Shown here in pieces: positions 45,068 through 53,444 of a DNA stretch of 64,000 nucleotides; the first letter of the stretch is position 1, and each line of letters begins with the position of its first letter. This DNA comes from Fidelibacterota bacterium (GTDB lineage: Bacteria > Marinisomatota > Marinisomatia > Marinisomatales > UBA1611). Position numbers and translations under genes: made by a program. The stretch is from assembly GCA_002718285.1 (NCBI GenBank), contig PBAR01000007.1:13808-77807 (forward strand). Direction: 5' to 3'. The notes under the pieces were generated by a model, which saw only the letters and a program-made list of their open reading frames with translations, ran no database searches and was not told the DNA's origin.

Positions 45068-46399
45068 TTAAAGTAATTGCTCATATACATCTACTAATAC
45101 CTGATTCATAAGAAAATGTGATCCAGCCCCTTTACCAAAGAAAGTTGCATTTTGGAGTTTTTCTTGAATATAAGATAATTGAGTTTGAGCATCTGTTATA
45201 AATTGATGGGTCATTAATGGAAAACCAGCCTTAACTATATCAATTTTATGGTATATTAAATTTGACTCTGGCTCTACAATACCAATTTCTAATAATTCTC
45301 TTTGGATTGTCTTAAGCATAAATTTCAAATCTGGAATATCTTTTGATATTACTTCAACAGTTAAATTATAATTTGAGTTATTTGGCGACTTCTGCAAATT
45401 GGGATAAAGCGTAATTCTAAATGTGCAAAAATCAGCTTCATGACATTGAACATAGTAAACATCTGTCTTAAAAGGTCTATCAAATACCATATGTAATAAA
45501 ATAGTATTTAATCTAATTGGAGGATCAGTCTGAATCGGCAAAGAAAGATTACATGCTTTAATACATGGTAATACAGGGATAGTCCAAACTAAATATTCAC
45601 AATCCAATAGTGTTCCATTATTAAGTATTATTTTATTTATTACACTATTTTTATGAATGATCTTTTTTACATAATTCCCAGTTAATACAAAGATTCCCAT
45701 ATCTAGCATTTTTTTATTCAGCTCTTTAATCCATTGACCAATACCGCCTGAAATGGGATAATAATTAGATAGATTTGATACTCCTTCATTATAGGAATGA
45801 AAAGCAAATTTTTTATCAAAAATATTGGATTTTTTTACTTCACGAGTAGCTTGAGCTGTTAAACCTATTAATCTTCCTAATTGAAAATAATTGTGCGAAC
45901 CTGCAACAAGCTCTTTTAGGTCACAACCAAAATATTTTCTTTCTAAAATTGGTTGAAAAATATATTTAGTAAAAGTATCACCAAAAGTTCCTCGAAGCTC
46001 CTCATCTAGATTTAAATATTCTTTTGAAGGGTCAGAAGAGTTCAATAATTCTACTATACCTTTGTTATATATATTTTCTGGTAACAAACGAGCATCTAAA
46101 AAAGCTGTTTTACCATTATACTTTGAACCAAAATACCCACCTCCTTTAAGATTTCCAATTTTTTGCCATTTTTTAGGATCAAATTCGCCATAAAGCAACT
46201 GGTCTAATTTTTCCACCCCTGTATCTCTCAATAAATGAGTACCATAATCGAATGAAATTCCATTTTCATTTTCAAAAGATCTTAGCAGCCCTCCTAACTC
46301 AGATTCTTTTTCAATCAAATAAACTGTTTCAAATTTTTGTTTTAATATTAGAGCACTTAATATACCAGCTATACCTCCACCAACAATAACTACAGTCAT
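45068..46399 (-). CDS. FAD-dependent oxidoreductase, amine-oxidase/protoporphyrinogen-oxidase-like
   Basis: The 443-residue flavoprotein has the dinucleotide motif VVIVGGGIAGILSALIL, then LIEKESELGGLLRSF and ISGGIGQWIKELNKKM. The C-terminal FGKGAGSHFLMNQV closes the FAD site. It resembles protoporphyrinogen-oxidase and UDP-galactopyranose mutase relatives often seen in nonulosonic-acid and O-antigen loci. Substrate is unknown; the neighbours suggest sugar or lipid-linked sugar oxidation or rearrangement. AAGGA lies a little far upstream of its ATG. Confidence 0.75.
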   Translation of the reverse strand: MTVVIVGGGIAGILSALILKQKFETVYLIEKESELGGLLRSFENENGISFDYGTHLLRDTGVEKLDQLLYGEFDPKKWQKIGNLKGGGYFGSKYNGKTAFLDARLLPENIYNKGIVELLNSSDPSKEYLNLDEELRGTFGDTFTKYIFQPILERKYFGCDLKELVAGSHNYFQLGRLIGLTAQATREVKKSNIFDKKFAFHSYNEGVSNLSNYYPISGGIGQWIKELNKKMLDMGIFVLTGNYVKKIIHKNSVINKIILNNGTLLDCEYLVWTIPVLPCIKACNLSLPIQTDPPIRLNTILLHMVFDRPFKTDVYYVQCHEADFCTFRITLYPNLQKSPNNSNYNLTVEVISKDIPDLKFMLKTIQRELLEIGIVEPESNLIYHKIDIVKAGFPLMTHQFITDAQTQLSYIQEKLQNATFFGKGAGSHFLMNQVLVDVYEQLL

Positions 46400-46424
46400 A
46401 ATTATATATTTTCCTTGAATAGTA

Positions 46425-46464
46425 ATATAGTTATTTAATAATACTAATAATTGTATAACTATAT
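46425..46464. repeat. 10-bp perfect inverted repeat between two genes
   Basis: ATATAGTTAT at 46425-46434 is the exact reverse complement of ATAACTATAT at 46455-46464, with a 20-base AT-only-rich spacer. It sits between the acyltransferase stop (46465) and the FAD oxidoreductase start (46399). No T tract follows in the direction of transcription, so it is not a typical terminator. It may be an RNA hairpin that tunes the downstream gene, or chance in AT-rich sequence. Confidence 0.45.
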
Positions 46465-46905
46465 CTAAAAATATTTTTCATAATATTTTTCTTTTAAAAC
46501 CATTGGATTCCCATAGATCAAAGAATGTGGAGGTATAGTAATACCATCAACTATAGTTCCTGCGGCAACTACTGAATGGTGTCCAATATGAACACCACCT
46601 TTAATGACACTATGTGACCCTATAAAAACATTATTTTCTATAGTAATATCCTTTCGTTCTGTTTTATCAATAATACCAAGACAGCGCTTATGCGAGTCAG
46701 CACAATTTATTGACACAAAGGAAGCTATATCGCACGATTCTCCTATATAAACATTTGCTCCCTTCGCATTTATTATAGATAATCCACCAATATAAACACC
46801 TTTTTCAATTACGGGATTCCCATTAATCCAAACTAACGGATGAAATCGGTTTATAGGAAACTGAATTAAATTAGAGAAATGCTTTTTAAATTTTCGGATT
46901 CCCAT
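46465..46905 (-). CDS. Hexapeptide-repeat acyltransferase (CatB/NeuD-like O- or N-acetyltransferase)
   Basis: The 146-residue protein shows left-handed beta-helix repeats: VIEKGVYIGGLSIINAKGAN, VYIGESCDIASFVSINCAD, ITIENNVFIGSHSVIKGGVH and GHHSVVAAGTIVDGITIPPH. CADSHKR places a His in the expected catalytic loop. It is a short acetyltransferase for a sugar, likely the nonulosonic acid or its precursor. Its start overlaps the stop of the synthase gene by 1 base. Confidence 0.85.
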   Translation of the reverse strand: MGIRKFKKHFSNLIQFPINRFHPLVWINGNPVIEKGVYIGGLSIINAKGANVYIGESCDIASFVSINCADSHKRCLGIIDKTERKDITIENNVFIGSHSVIKGGVHIGHHSVVAAGTIVDGITIPPHSLIYGNPMVLKEKYYEKYF

Positions 46906-47957
46906 TATACAAAATCTCCAAACTGGATTAAATCTCCTTTTTTTATTTTTCTCGTTGCTTTCTTTTTTAAAATAGTTTCGTAAATAGATGAGTTTAGACC
47001 AGTACCAGGCCTGCGCAGACCAATATTAGCTGTAGTAAAATTATCTTTTTTTTGGATATCTTCAATTGCTACAACACTACGACGCGCTAAATCTTTCATT
47101 TCTTTTTCTAATTTAGTAGGCCGCACAATGGGGCTACCCAAAAGTTTATATGCATCATGAATAGAAATTACCCATTCATTTAATCCATCTGGATTTTCTG
47201 AAAACCAGTGATCTGGCCCAGGTAATTTTTTATCAAGTGTAAAATGTTTCTCTAATATACATGCTCCTAAACCTGTTGCCAATGCAGATGCCAAAGGTCC
47301 AATTGTATGATCAGAAAAACCAATTGGAATCATAGGGAATGATTCTTGAAGAGTGTGTAATCTTTTCAAATTTACATCTTCGATTGGCGTTGGGTACTGT
47401 GAAATACAAAGTAATAATATAACAGGATAATTTTCAAAAGCACCCACTGTTTCTAAAGATGTATGAATTTCAGCTAGATCAGCCATACCACAAGATAAGA
47501 TCAAAGGAATATTGGTTTTAGCATATCGTTTTAATAGATAAAGATTAGTAAAATCATCCGAACCAACTTTAATAGCTTGCATATTAAGTTCCATTAATAT
47601 TTCCAAATCTGAAAAATTCTGAGGTGTAGATAGAAAGGTTATCCCTACTTCAACACATTTATTATAAATAATATTCCAGTCATTATTTTTGAACTCATAA
47701 CGAGAGAATAAATCTATCATTGATTCTGTTACTTTTTTCCCTTGAGATTTATAGGTAAATGTTAAACTAGGATCAGTAATAACTTCCTTAGCCTTAAAAG
47801 TTTGAAACTTAATTGCATCTGCACCAGAAGTTTTTGCAACTTCAATCATCTTTAGAGCTTTTTCTAATTCTCCATTGTGATTAATTCCTGCTTCTGCAAT
47901 AATGTATGGCTTCAATCCTCGACCAATGGTGTTATTTCCAATTTTTATAAAGCTCAT
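46905..47957 (-). CDS. NeuB/PseI/LegI-family nonulosonic acid synthase
   Basis: The 350-residue protein has the family start KPYIIAEAGINHNGELEKAL, then ADAIKFQTFKAKEV, IKVGSDDFTNL, FSDHTIG and EKHFTLDKKLPGPDHWFS (metal-binding His). The C-terminal SAF antifreeze-like domain (about 290-350: SVVAIEDIQKKD, KIKKGDLIQ) is intact. It condenses phosphoenolpyruvate with an N-acyl hexosamine to make a nine-carbon ulosonic acid. The DFTN and PGPDHWFS features fit the legionaminic/pseudaminic side more than sialic acid, but this is a weak guide. Confidence 0.9.
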   Translation of the reverse strand: MSFIKIGNNTIGRGLKPYIIAEAGINHNGELEKALKMIEVAKTSGADAIKFQTFKAKEVITDPSLTFTYKSQGKKVTESMIDLFSRYEFKNNDWNIIYNKCVEVGITFLSTPQNFSDLEILMELNMQAIKVGSDDFTNLYLLKRYAKTNIPLILSCGMADLAEIHTSLETVGAFENYPVILLLCISQYPTPIEDVNLKRLHTLQESFPMIPIGFSDHTIGPLASALATGLGACILEKHFTLDKKLPGPDHWFSENPDGLNEWVISIHDAYKLLGSPIVRPTKLEKEMKDLARRSVVAIEDIQKKDNFTTANIGLRRPGTGLNSSIYETILKKKATRKIKKGDLIQFGDFV

Positions 47958-47963
47958 CTAATA

Positions 47964-48818
47964 TTACAATGGATACGGTTTCTTACGAAACTCAATTTCA
48001 TCTATCTGTTCTTCCCAAGGTCTTAAAGTATAAAATCTCTTAGTCTCATCATGCGGAACAATACTGGTAAATCCAAAAATTTGTTTTTGTTTTTCTGTTA
48101 ATTGGTCAAATTGTTGTTTTGTAAATACTTTCGTATAATCTATAGAAGGTTTAATAAACCAAGGGTTGTAGGTAGGTATAAATAACCAGCGAGATTTACC
48201 ATCCTCATTCCTGCTTGCTTTATGCAATAAATTAGAATTCATTATAACAATATCGCCAGAATTTCCCGTTAATTTTACCTGAGGCTTCTCTTCTTGACGG
48301 TCTCCTTGATCGTGTCTATGCGTTTTAGGTATAATAATTGTTGGACCATTGTTTTCCGTAACTTCATCCATTAACCAAAAAACGATCATCCAAAAATCAG
48401 CATCAACTATTACTCTTCCATCTCGATGAAATGTATGAGCACCATCATCATCTTTTTTATGTGTTGGCCTACGAAGTTCTGTTTGAGATAAAATACATGG
48501 ACACCCCATTATATTTTCTAATAAATCTATAACAAAAGGGTGGCTGATGATAGGATCAAAAATTCTATACCGTCTGGGTGAATTATAATAATGTGTACCA
48601 GAAAAATTATAATAATTATAATCATAATCTTTATCTCTATGCCCCTGTTTTTCCCTCTTAGTTTCAATTGTGTGAATTTTATCTATACTTTTACGGTATT
48701 TTTTTACTTCACCTTGTCCTAATACGGAAGCAATTTTACAGTATCCTTCTTGCATTACTTGCTTAGTAAGCAAGTCATTAGCTAATGGATCATCTAATAA
48801 ATTTTTATAGGTAAACAT
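47964..48818 (-). CDS. Phytanoyl-CoA dioxygenase (PhyH)-family 2OG-Fe(II) oxygenase
   Basis: The 284-residue protein has the iron ligands HRDG (HxD) near residue 132 and a distal LLHKASRNEDGKSRWLF with His and the 2-oxoglutarate-binding Arg. MDEVTENNGPTIIIPKTHRHD is the typical PhyH turn. It would hydroxylate or otherwise oxidise a small substrate. It sits 6 bases before the NeuB-type gene and 62 bases after the SpsF-aminotransferase fusion, so the nonulosonic acid or its precursor is a plausible substrate. It is not closely like the two oxygenase-like proteins at 56673 and 59243. Confidence 0.82.
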   Translation of the reverse strand: MFTYKNLLDDPLANDLLTKQVMQEGYCKIASVLGQGEVKKYRKSIDKIHTIETKREKQGHRDKDYDYNYYNFSGTHYYNSPRRYRIFDPIISHPFVIDLLENIMGCPCILSQTELRRPTHKKDDDGAHTFHRDGRVIVDADFWMIVFWLMDEVTENNGPTIIIPKTHRHDQGDRQEEKPQVKLTGNSGDIVIMNSNLLHKASRNEDGKSRWLFIPTYNPWFIKPSIDYTKVFTKQQFDQLTEKQKQIFGFTSIVPHDETKRFYTLRPWEEQIDEIEFRKKPYPL

Positions 48819-48880
48819 AAACTACAATTTATTATAAAGTTATTATTTCTAAAGATTTAAATCTACCTAAGTCACTTTAT

Positions 48881-50914
48881 CTAGTTTAGTCGATTAAATC
48901 CACTATGACAAATAGGACCTTCAAGGAAATCATCAATATTATTTTCTAATTCGCATTTAGAAATCAATGAAAAAATAGGTTCTAGATTTTGAAAATATTT
49001 ATCAATCACATTATTAGTATGGTCTATGCAAACATATATAGAATTAGTCGCCAGGATACCTTTTTTAAGCATTTCTTGGGTAATAAATGTCTTATATTTC
49101 AACCAATCTTTGGTCCGTATAGAAAATCCTGTCAAAGCTGGAAGACCATGCACATTGACATCGAGATTATATTTTTTTCCTAGTTCAAGCCAACGTTTAT
49201 TAATTTCTTTTCCTATTTTTGTAATTCTTTCCCATGATTTTTCACGTTCCATAATTTCAAGCGTTTTTATCCCAGCCGCAGAGCCAATTCGTTCGGTCCA
49301 AAAGGTACTGCTTATAAATGTATCTTGTGCAGCTTCCATAACATCCCGCCTCCCAATAACTGCAGTTATTGCGTAACCATTACCCATTGCTTTACCAAAC
49401 ACTGCCATATCCGGTTCAATTCCATATTTTTTATGTAATCCTCCAAAAGTTTCACGAAAACCTGATGTACATTCATCAAATATTAGAACAATGTTATTTT
49501 TATTTGCTATTTCTCGGACACCCTTTAAAAAACCAGATTTAGGAGGCATGGATCTAGATACTTCCATTTTTATAACACCAATATCATGATTGCGTATAAT
49601 ATTTTTTAATTCATCAATATTATTATAATTAAATGTTAGTATAGATCCTTTTAGTCCTTTTGGTACACCTTTAGGCTTGAGTCCAGAAATTAGATGATTA
49701 TCTAATCCTTTCTTACTATTTAGATTTGTAGCTAAATACCAGTCATGCCAACCGTGATATCCACAAATTACCACTTTATCTTTTCCACTACATGCTCTAG
49801 CTATCCGTATAGCAATAGCATTAGCTTCACCTCCACTTCGCGCAAAGCGTACCATATTTGCCCATGGATGCAGTTCAATCAGTTTTTCAGCCAGATAAAC
49901 TTCCTCAGGACAATTAAGAGTGGACATATTTCCTTGGTTAACTACCCTGCGAACTGTTTCATCTACTTCTGGATGACAATAACCCAGGATATTGGTACCA
50001 ATTCCCATGGCAGACATATCTATATATTTATTGCCATCTAGATCCCAAACATTACATCCTTTTGCCTTATCATAGTAGGCTGGCCACTTATCTGGAAGAA
50101 ACATTTCAGCCCGCTTAGAAAGTAACATATTACCACCAGGTATAATTTTTTTGGCACGTTTCCAAAGTTTCTGCCCATAACCTATCTCTATACCTTCGTT
50201 CCTTTTCAAACCTTCATTAGCATTAAAATATTCTGGTTTTGATTTTTTTAAATCAATTATTTTGCGCCATGAAAAATTTAAATTTGGAGTAAAATGATTA
50301 ATAATATTACTTATAACCTGAAAATCATCTGGTTCATCTATAGTCCATCGCAAATCAGAATAATTAACATCATTTGAAAGATTCTCTTTTTTAATACCAG
50401 GGTTGGTACGAATAAATGGAGTTACATGTTCTCGTTCAACTTTATTTTTTGCTTTTTCATACGCTTCTTCTAAAGAAATAAAAGAAAAAACCTCAGTATC
50501 AAGACCATCAGGAAAAGTAGGGGGTTCAATGTTACAGGCATAGTCTGCATGTTTTTTATTATAAAGATTAATTACATCATCTACGATTTGAGGGTCAATC
50601 ATGGGACAATCACCTGTGATTCGAACAATCGTCTCTGAGCAATACTTTTTTGCTGCATTATAATATCTGCCTAATACATCACTTTCATGGCCTCGAAAGA
50701 CATCAAACCCTAAATCTTCTATAGATTTTGCTAGCACATCATTTTCATGAGATTTAGAAGTTGCCAAAATAATTTTATCAATTCTTTTTGAAAATGATAA
50801 TCTATAGAATAATATCTGGATAAGCGGCTTACCATCGATTTCTTTTAATACTTTTCCTGGAAATCGAGTTGATCCCATACGGGCTTGTACAATGGCTAAA
50901 GTATTATATTTCAT
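48881..50914 (-). CDS. Fusion: SpsF-like cytidylyltransferase + class III PLP aminotransferase
   Basis: The protein has 677 residues. Residues 1-235 are a SpsF/CMP-acylneuraminate-type nucleotidyltransferase: LAIVQARMGSTRFPGKVL, KIILATSKSHEND, VRITGDCPMIDP and LRWTIDEPDDF. Residues 245-677 are a class III aminotransferase of the glutamate-1-semialdehyde type: KKIIPGGNMLLSKR, ARSGGEANAIAIRIARA, GYHGWHDWY, IFDEC with pyridine-binding Asp480, and FGKAMGNGYA with PLP Lys508. The fusion joins CMP activation and amino transfer in one chain, which suggests an aminated ulosonic acid or a substrate handed between domains. Both halves keep catalytic motifs. Confidence 0.88.
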   Translation of the reverse strand: MKYNTLAIVQARMGSTRFPGKVLKEIDGKPLIQILFYRLSFSKRIDKIILATSKSHENDVLAKSIEDLGFDVFRGHESDVLGRYYNAAKKYCSETIVRITGDCPMIDPQIVDDVINLYNKKHADYACNIEPPTFPDGLDTEVFSFISLEEAYEKAKNKVEREHVTPFIRTNPGIKKENLSNDVNYSDLRWTIDEPDDFQVISNIINHFTPNLNFSWRKIIDLKKSKPEYFNANEGLKRNEGIEIGYGQKLWKRAKKIIPGGNMLLSKRAEMFLPDKWPAYYDKAKGCNVWDLDGNKYIDMSAMGIGTNILGYCHPEVDETVRRVVNQGNMSTLNCPEEVYLAEKLIELHPWANMVRFARSGGEANAIAIRIARACSGKDKVVICGYHGWHDWYLATNLNSKKGLDNHLISGLKPKGVPKGLKGSILTFNYNNIDELKNIIRNHDIGVIKMEVSRSMPPKSGFLKGVREIANKNNIVLIFDECTSGFRETFGGLHKKYGIEPDMAVFGKAMGNGYAITAVIGRRDVMEAAQDTFISSTFWTERIGSAAGIKTLEIMEREKSWERITKIGKEINKRWLELGKKYNLDVNVHGLPALTGFSIRTKDWLKYKTFITQEMLKKGILATNSIYVCIDHTNNVIDKYFQNLEPIFSLISKCELENNIDDFLEGPICHSGFNRLN

Positions 50915-50949
50915 ATAAAGATCACTGATCTGATAAAATATAACTTTGA

Positions 50950-52179
50950 CTATCTATCATCAATGTGATCTTTGTAATCGGGAGGCCGAACCGTGATTGC
51001 CTTATAAATAGGCATAAAATCATCGTAATATAGAGAATTCTGGCTCAATAATTTTTTCAATGACATGCTCCCACCTGAATAATTGTACCAAAGTTTTTTT
51101 ACTATAGAAAATTGTTTCACCCACTTTTTCAATTTTTCTCTATATAGTTTATAACCGCTATGGATCGTTTGAGGTAAAAATTCAGCTCCTCCGTGTTCAA
51201 AAAACTTAGACATCATATTTTTTGCCATAAAATACCATAACCAATACTTTATTATCTTTTGAGCTTTATCAATGCTTATATTATCCTGACGAACTAATTC
51301 ATCTACTAAACAATATCTCATACGCTCATATTTTTCACTAAAGTGAGCATCGGTTAACAGATCAAAAAAATCTGGAGCAAGAACCATTTTTTGTTCACTT
51401 GTCTCATCTAGTATCGGTTTATAAGGCATTTTATTATCCATAATGATTGGCACATATCTACCATGTGCTCTAGTTGCATCATTCGTACTATCGATCTGCC
51501 GGACAATGTATAACTTATCAAATAATTTAATATTTCCTGTTAATAGAAAAAGAAGATTTAAAAGCATTTCATTATTAGAATGGTCTAATCCCAAGGAAAG
51601 CATTTTTTCGTGAATTCTCAAAGATATTGAAGTTTTCATTACAGCGTAAACCAATTTAGGAGCTGAAAATTCTGTTTTCTGAGACATTCTTGTTTTTATT
51701 CGGTCTGCTGCAGTTGAACCAAATATAGAATGATCTACCATATTTAAATGATAAGTTTTAATTCTAGATGAATATGGTCCATTTGATCCTGTAGTAAAAG
51801 CTAATTGTTTACCTATAGCAGCAATATAGGAAGGATTTGATTCTAAAAAATCAATACATATTTTAAGATTCCCAGGAACAATGAAATCATCTTCAGCCGT
51901 ACACAATGAATATTTAGTTGAGATATCCTTTAAACAATGATATTCAACTTCAGAATTATCAATTTTATCCCCAAAAATTAGATGCTCTATATGTAAAAAA
52001 TCAGTATATGATTCAATTATCTTTTTATTTTTCTTAATATTTTTTTTATTACTTGCATCACCTATGATGATGGCACAATCCAATTTTTGATTATAATAAT
52101 ATCTTAATAATCGATCAATATAATCAGGACGATTATAAGTGTTAAAGAATATGGTCAATAGATTATTAATTTTTCTCAA
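50950..52179 (-). CDS. Glycosyltransferase (GT2-like, TIGR00180-type domain)
   Basis: The 409-residue protein opens LLTIFFNTYNRPDYIDRLLR and has CTAEDDFIVPGNLKICIDFL as its DxD-like site near residue 95. This is the TIGR00180-type glycosyltransferase domain seen in marine O-antigen clusters. The C-terminal half is helical and basic. It lies 35 bases before the SpsF-aminotransferase fusion and could transfer the CMP-activated sugar, though GT2-type folds normally use UDP or GDP donors. Specificity is unknown. Confidence 0.75.
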   Translation of the reverse strand: MRKINNLLTIFFNTYNRPDYIDRLLRYYYNQKLDCAIIIGDASNKKNIKKNKKIIESYTDFLHIEHLIFGDKIDNSEVEYHCLKDISTKYSLCTAEDDFIVPGNLKICIDFLESNPSYIAAIGKQLAFTTGSNGPYSSRIKTYHLNMVDHSIFGSTAADRIKTRMSQKTEFSAPKLVYAVMKTSISLRIHEKMLSLGLDHSNNEMLLNLLFLLTGNIKLFDKLYIVRQIDSTNDATRAHGRYVPIIMDNKMPYKPILDETSEQKMVLAPDFFDLLTDAHFSEKYERMRYCLVDELVRQDNISIDKAQKIIKYWLWYFMAKNMMSKFFEHGGAEFLPQTIHSGYKLYREKLKKWVKQFSIVKKLWYNYSGGSMSLKKLLSQNSLYYDDFMPIYKAITVRPPDYKDHIDDR

Positions 52180-52226
52180 TTAATTAATTTTTCAGAAAAT
52201 GAAAGTATAAAAAACTATAATAGTAA

Positions 52227-53396
52227 TTAAGTATTATTTAACTGATCACATATTGCGACAATATTTTCCTCAGACAAATCTGGGAAATTACCAATATACC
52301 ATCCAAAATGATGAATGTGTTCTACTTCAGGATAATTTTCCCATTTCTTTTCTTGGATAATGCCCTTAAGGTACGGTTGCCTCATTTGGTTCCCACCTCC
52401 AGCATTGCCTCGGCGAAATTCTATACCATTATTTCGCATATGGTTTTCTAGCCTATCGCGAAACTGAAAATCGGGCACTTTTAAAATAATAGGAAATGCA
52501 TAATTAGAACTACCATCAAGTATAAAATCAGTACGAAAGATCCTTTTATCTAAACAGTCCAAAAATATAGATAGATTTCTGCCCCTTTTTTTATTGTTCT
52601 TATCAAGACGTTTTAGTTGGTTTCTGCCAATCACTGCACCAATCTCTGTATTCCGTACATTATATGCAGGAAATGCAAATATAAATTCAGGATTTAATTC
52701 AGGGTATTCTAATGCATATTCTTGTTTTTTCTTTTCACTATTCGATTCACGAACCATCCCATGGGAACGAAGCATACGCAATATTTGATATACATTATCA
52801 TCATTAGTACAGACCATGCCTCCTTCTACGGTACTCATATGATGTGCGTAGTAAAATGAAAAATTTGAAATAAAACCATATGCACCCAGCTTTTTCCCTT
52901 TAAACGTTGCACCATGGGATTCACATACATCTTCTATAATAGGGATATTCCTTTCTATAAGTGCATCTAACAAATAATCAGTTAAGCCATTGAACCCTTG
53001 CACATGTGTAATAAATACAGCACGAGTCTTGCTTGTAATTTTTGAAATAATTTGTTTATCATCCATACAAAGCGTACGTGGATTAATATCAACAAAAACT
53101 GGGTCAAATCCATTCTGCAAAACAGAAGCAATATCCGATACCCAGGTCAAAGGCGGTACAATAATTTCTCCACTACTATAAAATTGTTTTAAAGTAGTCA
53201 TTGTTAACAGATTTGCAGATGCACCTGAGTTTACAAAAACACTATATTTTACTCCGAGCCATTGTGACCATTCATCTTCAAAAGCTTTCACATTAGATGA
53301 TTGAGTCAGAATAGGGTCTTCTTGCTGCAAAAATCTAATTAATACATCAAGATCATCTCTTGTTATATTATTTTTCATTAATGGATGGTTAACCAT
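52227..53396 (-). CDS. DegT/DnrJ-fold sugar 3-dehydratase (ColD/RfbH-like, His replaces PLP Lys)
   Basis: The 389-residue protein has the DegT fold: FVNSGASANLLTM, VPPLTWVSDIASVLQNG and IIEDVCESHGA (Asp156). Where aminotransferases have SFHxxK, it has SFYYAHHMSTVEGG, placing His185 at the Lys position. This His change marks the PMP-dependent dehydratases RfbH (E1) and ColD, which remove the C3 hydroxyl of a 4-keto-6-deoxy sugar. No [2Fe-2S] cysteine cluster typical of E1 is visible, so it is closer to ColD in type. It would yield a 3-deoxy sugar intermediate. It ends the module that contains the split TPP enzyme. Confidence 0.83.
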   Translation of the reverse strand: MVNHPLMKNNITRDDLDVLIRFLQQEDPILTQSSNVKAFEDEWSQWLGVKYSVFVNSGASANLLTMTTLKQFYSSGEIIVPPLTWVSDIASVLQNGFDPVFVDINPRTLCMDDKQIISKITSKTRAVFITHVQGFNGLTDYLLDALIERNIPIIEDVCESHGATFKGKKLGAYGFISNFSFYYAHHMSTVEGGMVCTNDDNVYQILRMLRSHGMVRESNSEKKKQEYALEYPELNPEFIFAFPAYNVRNTEIGAVIGRNQLKRLDKNNKKRGRNLSIFLDCLDKRIFRTDFILDGSSNYAFPIILKVPDFQFRDRLENHMRNNGIEFRRGNAGGGNQMRQPYLKGIIQEKKWENYPEVEHIHHFGWYIGNFPDLSEENIVAICDQLNNT

Positions 53397-53444
53397 AATA
53401 TATTATTATCTTTAATTTTACAGGATAATAAGAAAAAGTATATT

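Noticed and set aside
49026..49376. 116-codon plus-strand frame
   Set aside because: It lies wholly inside the aminotransferase domain of the fusion gene, whose motifs are convincing; the plus frame has no recognisable features.
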